This document shows, one piece after another, positions 11,311 to 21,060 of a DNA stretch of 64,000 nt. The position numbers and the translations under genes are program-made. How positions within the stretch are numbered: the stretch's first letter is position 1; the number at the start of each line of letters is the position of its first letter. This DNA is from Simmondsia chinensis (taxonomy: Eukaryota; Streptophyta; Magnoliopsida; Caryophyllales; Simmondsiaceae), in assembly GCA_018398585.1 (NCBI GenBank), contig JAGTTD010000016.1:20879212-20943211 (forward strand), given 5' to 3'. A model generated the notes under the pieces. The model had not been told where the DNA came from, did no database searches, and saw only the letters and a list, made by a program, of their open reading frames with translations.

Positions 11311-12555
11311 TTAGAAGATACCTGGACCCACATTTAGAAGCCACTCAGAAGGTCCCCACATATCAGAATGTATGTAATCTAACGTTCCCTTTGTCTGATT
11401 CAATGCTGACTTGAAGCTGACTCTTTTCTGCTTCCCATACACACAATGCTCACAGAATTTTATCAGTCCTGTTGACTGACCACAAAGCAGTCCCCTCTTA
11501 CTCAGCTCAGACAATGCCTTATCACCAATGTGACCCATTCTCATGTGCCACAGTCCTGTTATGCATCTGTCATAGCAGATGTGGAAACAGCAACTAAACC
11601 TGTCATGGTAGTACCTGCAAGCTCATACAAAGTACCAACCCTATTTCCTTTCATCACAACTAAAGCACCCTTACTGACCCGCATGACTCCACCTTCAATT
11701 GTGTACTTGTACCCACTAGACTCAAGGGTACCTCTAGAAATCAAGTTCTTCTTTAAGTCTGGGACGTGACGTACATCACTCAAGGTTCTAATAGCCCCAT
11801 CAAACATTCTCACACGGACTGTCCCAATCCCCACTACCTTACAAACAGGATCGTTACCCATCAGGACAACTCCACCTTGTATAGACTTATACGTGGAGAA
11901 CCAGTCTCTATTTAGAGTAACGTGATGTGAACAACCCGAATCCATGACCCACTTATCCTTGGGCTTGGATTGAGAATCAGCAACTAATAGAAACTCCCCA
12001 TCACTATCATCCTCTGCAACACTAGCCTCAGCAGACTTTTCTTTGCCCTGGTCACCCCTGTTACCCTCTTTCAATTTATTCTTATATTTGTAACAATCTT
12101 TCTTTATGCGCCCTTTCTTGTGACAATAATGGCATGACAGGTTCTTATGTCTAGATTTAGACCTAGACTTTTTCCCACCATTGGATCCCCTATATTCTAG
12201 TCTACCTCTTACATGCAAACCACTACCCGAGTCATTCACCGAGTCAGATAACTCTTTATCTACCCGTTCTTTACTCACAAGGTTTCTTTTCATCTCATCA
12301 ACACTAATGGTCTGCCCACCCTCGTATATCATGCTTTCTACGAAGCCCTTATACGAATTAGAGAGCGAACACAGTAATAACATAGCTTGATCCTCGTCCT
12401 TAGGGGCATCATCTAATTCCTTTAATTCTTGTATAATAAAGGTAAACTCGCTAAGATGGTTCTAAGCCAGGAGTCCTTTCACACGGACTTGCCATAAGCT
12501 AAAGCTTCCCTAACAATTGAACTTCTCTACCTCGATTTTAATACCTGATGCCACT
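11311..12555 (-). pseudogene. Copia B gag, protease and pre-integrase
   Basis: The main open stretch is 11559-12383. It holds the gag C-terminus with zinc knuckle CHYCHKKGRIKKDCYK (CX2CX4HX4C with Arg for Gly before the His-equivalent), then the protease active site WVMDSGCSHHVT and VRHVPDLKKNLISRGTLES. 11311-11544 holds [14 protein letters not shown] and [14 protein letters not shown] (zinc-binding pre-integrase). Between them a frameshift lies near 11545. Upstream of 12383, gag reads SGIKIEVEKFNC...SLWQVRVKGLLA then jumps to NHLSEFTF, so about 90 residues of the gag body are missing. TAG stops stand at 12462-12464 and nearby. Confidence 0.85.
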
Positions 12556-12567
12556 GTACCAATTCGA

Positions 12568-12590
12568 AGAACTAGGTTCTGATACCAATT
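12568..12590 (-). other. Copia B primer-binding site
   Basis: On the minus strand TTGGTATCAGAACC follows the LTR end by one or two bases. It matches the initiator tRNA-Met 3' end (TGGTATCAGAGC) used by most plant copia elements. Confidence 0.88.
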
Positions 12591-13035
12591 TGTGCAAAAG
12601 TAAACAATATCCCAGTATGCAATTCGAATCAAATACCACGACAATAACGAGAAATATATGGACTAAAAGAGAAAAGAAACAATCGACACAATGATTTATG
12701 TGGAAGCCCTTTGACAATAGAAAGGGGAGAAAACCATGGGCAAAGATCGGAGCTTTTATTATTGAATCAAAAGAAGAATTACAATATCTCTCTCACACTC
12801 AATTTATTGGTGGCGGTGGGAAAACCTCACTTTGTAGTGGATACCTAATGACGTAACCCTACGTCCATATTTATAGGCGCTGGGAAAACGCGGTTCCTTA
12901 TCGATTGGCTTGCTCTTTGGAGGCGCCCTACTTTTACGTAACTTTCCCGATTGATCGAGCTCCACCCCGATCGATCGGCCTCCTCACGGCTTCTCTTCTT
13001 TAAATACCAAGTAATTTTGAGACATTTTCCTAACA
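12591..13035 (-). repeat. Copia B 5' LTR
   Basis: 445 bp, TGTGCAAAAG to TTTTCCTAACA on the plus strand, homologous along its length to 8292-8744 but lacking a GCGCC block and some other bases. Confidence 0.9.
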
Positions 13036-13040
13036 AGTAG
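13036..13040. other. Target-site duplication of copia B (right)
   Basis: AGTAG, identical to 8287-8291. Confidence 0.9.
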
Positions 13041-13880
13041 AAAAATGACTGTTTTGAGAGCAGATTTGGCATAGTTGAGGACTAGGACCAAGCACACCTG
13101 CATTAGAATTTAAAGAGGGAATTCCTGGTGGTCTTACCGAATGAGAAGTGGGGTGAGGAGCTCCACCATGTGGGGGACCATGACCGCAGGTGCTGCTATC
13201 TAGATCAGCTACCCCTATTGCTGCGGCGATTTCGGCCTTGGCCAACTCTGTGGTTGTTGGTGCCATTATTTGCTTGACTTGTGGCAATTAAAGCATGGTT
13301 TTGTTCCAGATTTAGGCATCCGACACAGGCGGTTAAAGCAGCTTCTTCATTTAGTAGTGCCGTTTTTAGTTCCTCATAATTGTATTGCTTTGAGGTTTGA
13401 CATGTAAAAGTTGCAAAGTAGCATATTCGGGTGGTGAACGATAAAGAGAAAACTGTGTGAATTCTCGATTAGAAAGTGGTGAGTCCATGGAAGCTAAATC
13501 ATTTGTGATTGATTTTAATTTAAGGAGGTAAACATCCATTGTTTTGCCATCTTTGCTATGATTCATGAGTTGGTTCCAAAGGTCAAGCTCCTTGGTCATG
13601 GAGTGATCCCAAAAACTTTTAGTTAAAGCATCCTACATGGCTTTAGAGATAGGGTGGCGAACAATGCCATTTATGAGGGGACGAGATAGGGTAGCGGCAA
13701 TACAGGACCAAAGACCTTGATCCGTGCGGACCCATAATAGATAATCTGGATTAGAATAGGTTGATCCATTTGGGTTTTTCTTTGAATGGGTGGGCAGGGA
13801 TAGATACCGTCAATAAACCCCAACAGTTGATGTGCCAATAATAACATGTTAAATTGTTCACACAAGGTAGGATAATCCAT
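13041..13880 (-). pseudogene. Copia A gag, C-terminal two thirds
   Basis: Open pieces at 13671-13880, 13366-13599 and 13030-13287 give, in order: a gag start-like MDYPTLCEQFNMLLLAHQLL with GFIDGIYPCPP; WNQLMNHSKDGKTMDVYLLK with LKSITNDLASMDSPLSNREF, the UBN2-type copia gag core; then a Gly/Pro-rich tail and LCQICSQNSHFSTC, a zinc knuckle cut by the copia B insertion. Stops between pieces show it is inactive. Confidence 0.78.
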
Positions 13881-13963
13881 AGTTGTTTCAAGTTTTATTG
13901 TGACAATACTTGTAATATTGGAAAGAAGAATTAAAATTAGGGAAGGCGAAGGAGCGGGATTAT

Positions 13964-14446
13964 TTAGGGAATCAAAGTTGGGTTTGAAAAACTTGTGAGG
14001 GAGGGAGGGATATGAGCCGCGCCTCCCCTTTCACCGGCACCAAAGAGTACTGATGGGAAGGGTGGCAGCAGCGCATCACCAAATAGAGGGTCGCTGGTAT
14101 AGGAGGGACTTGTAAATCCCTGACCGAGAGAGGGGAGAGAAAATAGAGAGGGAAGAGAGGAGGGGATGCCCATGTTAAACGCCGGATTCACTGTAGACCT
14201 CCCGATTAGTGGTGGAGTACCGAAGATGGTGACGCTGGTATCCAACGCCCGAGGGAAATGATTTTCAGTGGTGGTGGGACCAACATTGGGGTCGTCGGCC
14301 ACCACCGTAGGTGCAGCAATCACAACGGGTCCAGATGGGGTGCTGGCATTGAGATCGTCGGTCTCCATCTGGCACCACATGGTGGGGGAGGAGGAGTGAG
14401 ATTGTGATACTGCACTAGCGTACGATCGATTTACATTAGTTGCCAT
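13964..14446 (-). CDS. Copia A gag N-terminal extension (160 codons, open)
   Basis: An open frame from ATG at 14446 (MATNVNRSYASAVSQSHSSS) runs through a low-complexity Ser/Pro/Thr-rich segment. It lies about 110 bp downstream of the primer-binding site, so it is most likely the N-terminus of the copia A gag polyprotein. A stop near 13961 separates it from the UBN2 core. I recognise no domain inside it. Confidence 0.6.
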   Translation of the reverse strand: MATNVNRSYASAVSQSHSSSPTMWCQMETDDLNASTPSGPVVIAAPTVVADDPNVGPTTTENHFPRALDTSVTIFGTPPLIGRSTVNPAFNMGIPSSLPSLFSLPSLGQGFTSPSYTSDPLFGDALLPPFPSVLFGAGERGGAAHIPPSLTSFSNPTLIP

Positions 14447-14552
14447 TACTCAAATAAGGAAAAAGCAGAATAATGGAAAAAAATAACAAGAAATACACAC
14501 AATCAATGAAATATAGCAGAAATTAAAAAAAAAATTAAATAATAGAAATAAT

Positions 14553-14572
14553 CAAAGCTGCTCTGATACTAT
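14553..14572 (-). other. Copia A primer-binding site
   Basis: Minus strand reads AGTATCAGAGCAGC directly after the LTR end ACATTCA. This is the initiator tRNA-Met complement with one change (TGGTATCAGAGC family form). Confidence 0.85.
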
Positions 14573-14755
14573 ATGAATGTAGAGAGAAAAGGTGAAACTA
14601 TACTATTAAGTGATGAATAATGAGAGTACAATGATGCCTTTATATAGGCAAAGGAAATAGAAACAATTACAACCAAGCTCTTGGAGTTACTATAACTCTA
14701 GGGGTACAAAGGTAAACTCATATAAAAATCCCAATGCTAGTAGTATACTCTAATA
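14573..14755 (-). repeat. Copia A 5' LTR, ~183 bp
   Basis: Starts TGAATGTAGAG on the plus strand. The far end is probably CTCTAATA at 14755, a one-base change from the usual CTCTAACA (minus TGTTAGAG). A TATA box (minus CCTATATAAAGGC) lies at about 14637-14649. The far boundary could instead be at 14770; no second LTR survives to settle it. Confidence 0.65.
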
Positions 14756-14954
14756 GGTATGGGTGAGCCAGGTCTAGGGCATGCCATGGTGGTGTTGGTG
14801 CTAGTGGTGGTTATGGAGGTGTGGACAATGGTGTGGTGCAGAGCTGCTGTTGGTGAAGATGACAGTCAAGGCATTTACATGATGGTCAACACGCATATTT
14901 TTATTTTGCTTTTTCTTTAAATATATAAAGTATCATGTAATTTTAAATGGACAT

Positions 14955-15965
14955 AATGTTTTATCCTTAATGAGTTACAGAGCAAGTCATATATCAAAAT
15001 GAAGTTCTTGAAGAGCTCGAGGCAACCATAAAAGTTTCTAATATTTTTAAGAAAAGATAACAAAGACGTGGTGGGAGTTTCTTCAACATGGTAGTGATTG
15101 ATGACTTATATAACTTGACCCTGAGACTTAAACAAACATAACTCTTAATCCTTGAAACACTACAAGTCAAATCATCTATTAAAATGAAGCTCTTGAAGAT
15201 TCTATATAACTAGAGTGATTTCTTGAATTTTTGATCAAAGACAGCATGTAAAAGATGAAATGGGCGGGCACCATGCGTTTTGGTTAAGTAACTTACCTTA
15301 TAAGTTAAGACGGACATAACTTTCAATTCGTGAAGAGTTAAGGATCGAATAATATATCACAATGAAGCTCTTGAAGAGTTCTAGATATGTATGGCAATGT
15401 TTTGAAATTTTAATTGAAGAAGGTATACGAAACGTGAAGTGGGTGTTCCACGCACAGGTAGGTTATATAACTTACCTTACAAATTAAAATGGGTGTGACT
15501 TTCAATTCATGGAGAGTTATAGATTGAGTTATATATCACAATGAAACTCTTGAATATTTCTAGGTGTTTACGATAATTCTTCGATTTTTTGATTGAAGAA
15601 CATATATGAAAAGTGAAATGGGCATGCCATGTGCTCGCACGTTTTATAACTTACCTTACAACTTAAAACGGTCATAACTTTCAATCCATGGAGAGCTACA
15701 GATGAAATTATATATCAAAATGAAGCTCTTGAAGAGTTCTCAGTGTCTATAATAATTCTTTGAACTTTGGATCCAATAAAGTATATTAAAAGTGAAGCGG
15801 GCGTGCCACGTGCTGGCAGGTTGTACAACTTACCTTGCAGTTTAAAACAGGCGTAACTTTCAATCCGTGGAGAGTTACAGATCGAGTTATATATCAAAAC
15901 AAAAATATTGAAGCGTTCTAGGTGACTATGATAATTTTTTGAACTTTTGATTAGAGAAAAGATAA
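14955..15965. repeat. Tandem array, ~178-179 bp period, six copies
   Basis: The phrase GAAGCTCTTGAAGA or a close variant recurs at about 15001, 15186, 15364, 15543, 15722 and (decayed) 15901. Each is preceded by a version of AACTTTCAATCCGTGGAGAG and ATATATCA. Spacing is 185, 178, 179, 179 and about 179. Copies are diverged (roughly 75-85 percent by eye). Confidence 0.85.
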
Positions 15966-16160
15966 AAAAGAGCTATAGAGGATGTAACAGTACTTGATTT
16001 TACTCAAACAGGCCTCTTTAACCAATTTTACTTGAGTAGGCTTATTCGTATCACAAAGAATGCCAAAAATTCCAAAGAAAATGCTGAAAATTAACTTACT
16101 TAATACTTAAAATGCTTGAGTATTACTATAAATAATGATTTAGGTGTGAGCTTATTATCC

Positions 16161-16181
16161 TTCCCACAGACGGTGCCAAAA
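16161..16181 (-). other. Element C primer-binding site
   Basis: Minus strand TTTTGGCACCGTCTGTGGGA directly follows the LTR. This GGCRCCGT-type site is common in plant LTR elements and is unlike the tRNA-Met site of copias A and B, so C is a different lineage. Confidence 0.7.
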
Positions 16182-16863
16182 TGTTGACGGTGAATTTGGT
16201 CAGTGTGCTTATTCATCGTGTTTGAGTTTTGTATGAGATGGCGTTAGCAAGGATGAGCTAAGCTCAAGCTCTAAATATACACCTGCTTGATATTTCCTAC
16301 AAGTTGCAAAGCCCTTGCAGTAACCCACAGGGGACCCCTCCGACGCTCAAATCATTACTGCTCTCAAGAGATAGTAATAAAAGTAGGTAATAAATAGATA
16401 TAAAAAATATAAAATACTCGGCATAAGAGGAGTAGAAGGCTTGAATGATTATTGCTCTGGAGATGAAATCATGAATGAAGAGGAGGAAGAGGCATGAGAG
16501 AGGAGGGTAGGCGGTGCGGAGATGTGAGGATCCTTCTTCCTTTTATAGAGAACTTTGGTCGGCTAGCTTGCTCTGGGTTGTTCATTCTGGATCGCCCATT
16601 TCTGGGCCACCCATTTCTGGCTAGTCTATTATGGCTAACCCATTCATGGCTAGCCCGTTCTGGCTAACCCATTTCTGGCTAGCCTTGTATATGCATGCCA
16701 ATTGGTGCTATGTATTTTCCTGGGAAGGGTATGACTATTAATATAGCAATGTATCGGGTGAGTAAGTACCGATCGAGTAAGTACAAGGCGAGTAAATAGT
16801 GAGCGAGTAAGTACCCAGCGAGTAAGTACCGGGTAAGTAAGTATCGAGCGAATATTATAAACA
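16182..16863 (-). repeat. Element C 5' LTR, 682 bp
   Basis: Begins TGTTGACGG and ends ATAAACA on the plus strand, giving TGTT...AACA ends. A TATA box (minus CTCTATAAAAGGAAG) lies near 16537-16550. It holds two arrays of 15-16-bp repeats: GGCTAACCCATTTCT variants at about 16570-16685 and CGAGTAAGTACC variants at about 16755-16852. LINE1 sequence resumes directly after it. The partner LTR is missing. Confidence 0.75.
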
Positions 16864-17787
16864 ACTACTTTTAGACATATATCAACCTTCCCACTAATCA
16901 AGCCAAAAATTGACCTTCTTCTCATTCCCTATCTTCCATCTCAAACCTTTACACAAAATAGATCTAGCTGCCAGAATTCCCATCCAGGCAAGGGAATTAG
17001 AGTTCTTCCCCTTGAAACTCACAAAATCTTCCTTATTAAGATATCTCCGTCTAACTACCTTCACTCACAAATTTTCTTCCACGATAACTCTACATCCCAA
17101 ATTATAAAGAAAGGTCATGTTGATTGCTTCCAATTTTCACAACCCAGGCCCCTTGCCCCGGTGGGCCAGTAAATCTTATTCTTGGTGATCATATTCATAT
17201 CTTCCTTATCTCTAGATTTCCAGAAGAATCTTCAGCACAAGCTAGCTGCCACCTTTGTTACACACATTTTTTTGGAAGCTTAAAACATTGCATAATATTA
17301 CTAGGCATGGACTCTAGAGAAGACTGGATCAAAGTAACTCTTCCACCCTTAGACAGAAGCCCGACCTTCCAATTAGCAATTTTCCTTGACATTTTACCAA
17401 CTATATTAGACGCCACTCCCATATTGAACCTTCCTGGGCCAAAGTAGCCACCAAGGTATTTTCCCAAGTTCGGAGATATTGGAAGACCGACCGATCACTG
17501 ATCCTATGTCTCAGCTGCCTATCCATGTTCTTGGAGAACATGATGCCTGACTTCTCCAGGTTATCCAATTGCCCCAAATCTGCATAGTATTCCTAGATCA
17601 CATTTCTAAGCCAATGCACGACTTCCATTTAGGCATTACAAAATAAAAGATAGTCATCAGCGAACAAAAGACACGGAATAGTAGGAGTACCTCTAGCAAT
17701 CTTAATACCAATTGTTGCTTTCCTCAACTGACCTTGGTCATGGAGATTAGAAGCTAAGGCTTCAAGACAAAGGATAAATAGGCAAGG
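16864..17787 (-). repeat. LINE1 array unit 5, right fragment
   Basis: Continues unit 5 from the KVADF segment through KVNFWLDWW-region sequence, RT thumb (17258-17467: KIANWKVGLLSKGGRVTLIQ and SMPSNIMQCFKLPKKCV) and RT palm (RGTPTIPCLLFADDYLLFCN, the FADD box, at about 17640-17700). Confidence 0.8.
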
Positions 17788-19493
17788 GGATGTCAAGATC
17801 TCAAATCCATCTAAATTCCCACGGATTACTATCAGCCCAATCAAGATTATGGGCAAGCCAAGTGGTCGAATTAACGCAAAATTTTCCAGAGCTAGAAAAA
17901 CACCAATAGAGCTTATCTTCCTCCTTTGATTTGGGGATTGGAACCCCCATGACATTACTAATAGTCTCATGGGGTACCACCCTTCTATGTTTCTCTAGAT
18001 TCCATTCCCCGTTCTTTGTGAAATCCGCTACTTTTAGAGATATATTAACATCCATATCGTCCTTCCCTAGACAACTGATATGAGGATGATTAGAGGCCCA
18101 CACCAATCAAGCCAAAAGTTGATCTTCTTCCCATTCCCCATCTTCCATCTCAAACCTTTCCAAGGGATTGATCTAGTTGCTGAGATTCCCATCTAGGCAG
18201 GTGAATCAGAGTTCTTCCCCTTGTAACTTATAAAATCTTCCTTATTAAGATATTTCTTTCTAACTACATTCACCCACAAATTTTCTTTCTCGATAACTCT
18301 CCATCTCAACTTATGAATAAAGGCCGTGTTGATTGCTTCCAATTTTCTCGAACCCAAGCCCCCCAGGATGGTAATGGGGCGAGGCGGGTACGGGGGGTGC
18401 CTCCTCCATACCTGTACCTGCTACCCAAGTCCATACCCGTACCCGTCCCATTGCCTGCCATGGGTATAAAATGGATACCCATACCCACTCTGGCCGGTAC
18501 AAATTCATACCCATGTCCTACCCATTAACCACGGCTATCCATTACCCACTCGGTACTCACTTAATGTGGGTACAAAATGATTATCCATACCTGCCTATAT
18601 TAATTTTTAATACTATTTTTATCAATTCAAATATACTTTTTTATAACTTTGTTAAATAATTTAAGTAATTGAACTTAAGCACGTCTTATTTAATTTTAAA
18701 ATTAATTAGATCCAAAATAGAGCTAGTGTGGCGGGGCAGGTATGGGGCGGGGCGGGGCGGGTCGGGTATAACGTTATACCCGCTACCCATCTCACTTGTG
18801 CTCGTACCCGCCCCAAACAGGGCAGGTACCTGTGGGTAATAGGTTTTATCCGTCCTATTATCATCCCTAGACCCCCTGGCCCTTTATGCCTGCAAATCTT
18901 ATTCCCTGCAATCAAATTCATACCATCCTTGTCATTAGATTTCTAGAAGAATCTTCGGCATAAGCCATCACCTTTATTACACAATTTTTTTTGGAAGCTT
19001 AAAACATTGTATAATATGACTAGACATGGACTCCAGAGTAGACTAGATCAGAGTAACTCTTCCAGCCTTAGACAGAAGCCCGACCTTCCAATAGGCAATT
19101 TTCCTTAACATTTTAGTATCTATCTTAGACGCCACTCCCATATCTAACCTTCATGAGCCGAAGTAGTAGCCAAGGTACTTTCCCAAGTTTGGAGATATTG
19201 GAATACCGACCGATCATTGATCCTATGTCTCAGTTGCCTATCTTGTTTGTGGAGAAGATGATGCCTAACTTCTCCAAGTTTTGTCCAATTACCCCACATC
19301 TGCATAGTATTCCTAGATCACATTTCTAAGCCAATCTTATTACAAAATAAAAGACAGCCATCAGTGAAGAAAAGACACGAAATAGTAGGAGTAACTCTAG
19401 CAATATTAATACCAATCGCCGATTACCTCAACTGAACTTGGTCATGGAGATTAGAAGATAAGGCTTTAAGACAAAGGATAAATAGGTAAGGGG
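17788..19493 (-). repeat. LINE1 array unit 6 (5'-most), with a 0.5-kb insertion
   Basis: Same segment as the other units, 1.2 kb after removing the GC-rich insert at 18365-18868. Its high-coordinate end is not the GGGGATGTC junction: it runs GGGGACAGTGG, which is the normal RT sequence leading into the upstream palm and fingers. This fixes the original order. Confidence 0.82.
18365..18868. mobile_element. GC-rich palindromic MITE-like repeat inserted in LINE1
   Basis: Both ends carry an imperfect inverted repeat (left AGGATGGTAATGGGGCG, right ending ATTATCATCCCT). Inside, GGGCGGGTACGG-type phrases on the left face ACCCGTACCCGC-type phrases on the right, around an AT-rich middle. LINE1 sequence is interrupted at a run of C, with an imperfect 8-9-bp flank repeat (AGCCCCCCA and AGACCCCCT). 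Related copies fill 62320-63600. Open frames inside are by-products of the simple repeat. Confidence 0.6.
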
Positions 19494-20110
19494 ACAGTGG
19501 GTTCCCATAGCTTAGGCCTCTAGAAGGGGAGAATCAACCCATAGGAGAGTCATCCACCAGAACAGAGAAAGGCGTTAAGATCACACAATCCATGATCTAG
19601 CTGATCCACTTCAAATGGAATCCTAAGCCAACCATAAGCCGCTATTAAAAGGCTATTCCACTCTATTATATGTTTTTCCATGTCGAGCTTACAGGCAGCC
19701 CAACTCGACTTCCCCTGCTTCTTTTTAAATGTCTTCCTAATTTTGTGAGTCGCCAGGATGTTATCCTGGATGGAGCGACCAGGGATGAAGGCGCCTTGCC
19801 GCTGACTTTCTAGCTCACTCATTAAAGGCCTAAGCCTATTAGCTAAGGTCTGGCAATGATCTTATACAAAATATTACATATTCTAACGGGCCTGAACTGA
19901 CTAACTATTTGGGGACAGTCCACCTTAGAGATGAGGGTGATAAAAGTGTGGTTAATTTCCTTAAGGAAGTGCCCTCCCCTGAGGGATGCTCTAATTCCTT
20001 CGCGCACATCCAACCCAATGATGTTCCAATAAGATTGAAAAAATAAGGCAGAAAAACCATCGAACTTGATAGCCTTATGTGGATTCATTTCAAATAAATC
20101 CTATTTAATC
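19494..20110 (-). pseudogene. LINE1 reverse transcriptase, fingers and palm
   Basis: 19843-20088 reads MNPHKAIKFDGFSALFFQSY (family NPxKAPGPDG, with GP lost), TFITLISKVDCPQIVSQFRP and NILYKIIA. 19550-19822 reads QRQGAFIPGRSIQDNILATH and KQGKSSWAACKLDMEKHIIE, the LDMxKAYD motif with the catalytic Asp kept but KAYD changed to KHII. It then runs through the GxPLSPYLF region, NPLSPYLFILCLKAL, into array unit 6. Confidence 0.82.
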
Positions 20111-20232
20111 TCCCCATTCGTGAAATATTTTATTAGATCAGCATTATCTTTATCCCCAACTTCGGGAGATAATCGGGCCAAAGATCTAAAAGCACCCCAA
20201 TTTCCCCGGGACTGGAATCTTCTCTTAAATTC

Positions 20233-20700
20233 CTAGATGAAAAGGTCACCAATCTCAACCTTATATGAGGTTAGTAACCCCTCGTCTTTCTTAAGCACCA
20301 TAGTATTTCTACATTTTCTCTTAGCATCTGAGAAATGAAACAATTTGGAATCCCTATCTCCTTTAGCGAGCCACTGCTTACGGCGAAATTTAGCCCAATA
20401 TTTGTGGCTAAAAAATAACTTTTTTTCCCTCATTTCAAGATTAATTGACACATGTTTTTATTCAGCCAATCATAGTTGGGTGCAACAACCAATTTGTCTT
20501 GAGTAGATTGAATCCTTAGAGCATTATTCTCTAGACTTGAAAATGTGGGCCAATTAGTAAGAATTGGACTTTCCTTTCTCTCTTTTAATAATTTCAGCCT
20601 TGGACCAACTCAAACCAATTTTTGATCATTAAGAAAGTCATTAAGTTTTGTTAATCGATTAGCTGCTACTGAAGCACCCTCTAATTTATCCGTTGGATCC
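20233..20700 (-). pseudogene. LINE1 region between endonuclease and RT
   Basis: 20233-20451 reads YWAKFRRKQWLAKGDRDSKL and FHFSDAKRKCRNTM, the conserved WxxxGDRNTKFFH segment preceding RT in plant LINEs. Upstream to about 20700 only frameshifted fragments of the linker remain. Confidence 0.75.
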
Positions 20701-21060
20701 TTGAGCTCATTAAAGTCACTATTAAGACACTAGGGATTGCGAGTGGATAAACTATCCCAACTAAGCTTGTCCTAAAACACGTCTTCTTCATTCTCTTTGA
20801 CTGGAGCATAAATAACTAATAGCAAAAAAGCACAACGGTATCTTGTACTCAATGTGAAGACGGGCAACCCTGTGATCCATAGCCTTGACATCAATATCAC
20901 AGAGATAGGATTGCCAAAGCAACCACAATCTCCCTATGTTGCTCGAAGGGGTAATGTATCTACCTTTATCATAACCCATCAAAGGGAATAGCTGATCTAT
21001 AATAGATGAATCAACTGCAGTTTCAAGAATAGCCACTACCTTAAGACTAAACTTCTAATA
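20701..21060 (-). pseudogene. LINE1 endonuclease remnant
   Basis: 20788-21036 keeps MAILETAVDSSIIDQLFPLM (the catalytic-Glu block, family xxLxET) and SNIGRLWLLW (family GGLWLLW). The NxRG start, GDFN and SDH blocks are lost or shifted: a fragment SDFNELKD appears near 20710. It is clearly inactive. Confidence 0.7.

Larger units (their letters stand above)
8292..13035 (-). mobile_element. Copia B: complete Ty1/copia element, coding region decayed
   Basis: Two LTRs (453 and 445 bp) with TG...ACA ends, a 5-bp target duplication, primer site, polypurine tract and every pol domain in copia order (gag, protease, integrase, RT, RNase H) on the minus strand. It is inserted in copia A between the gag zinc knuckle and protease. 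At least 11 TAG stops stand where the family has Gln, with few other changes, so most damage looks like C-to-T deamination. Confidence 0.92.
6961..14755 (-). mobile_element. Copia A: truncated Ty1/copia element, split by copia B
   Basis: In minus-strand order: 5' LTR (14755-14573), tRNA-Met-type primer site, gag (14446-13041), then after copia B the protease, pre-integrase and integrase (8286-6961). RT, RNase H and the 3' LTR are absent; the element ends abruptly in integrase against LINE1 sequence. Copia B sits just after the gag zinc knuckle. Confidence 0.8.
14756..16181 (-). mobile_element. Element C internal region with tandem repeats
   Basis: Between the copia A LTR and the element C LTR there is no protein-coding domain. 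It is mostly the 178-bp tandem array (separate entry) plus about 220 bp next to the primer site. This non-coding leader suggests a large or non-autonomous LTR element whose remaining body was lost with the left part of the nest. Confidence 0.55.

Noticed and set aside
9045..12464. Stop-codon reassignment or amber readthrough as explanation of the TAG codons in copia B
   Set aside because: No evidence of suppression in plant nuclear genes, and the element also has frameshifts and a gag deletion. Deamination of methylated CHG sites is simpler.
16679..16925. Leu/Thr/Tyr-rich repeated protein on the minus strand
   Set aside because: It is the 15-bp CGAGTAAGTACC array of the element C LTR translated in a frame without stops.
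18306..18946. Gly/Met/Pro-rich open frames on both strands
   Set aside because: They translate the GGGTACGG palindromic repeat and would have the same composition wherever that repeat is open.
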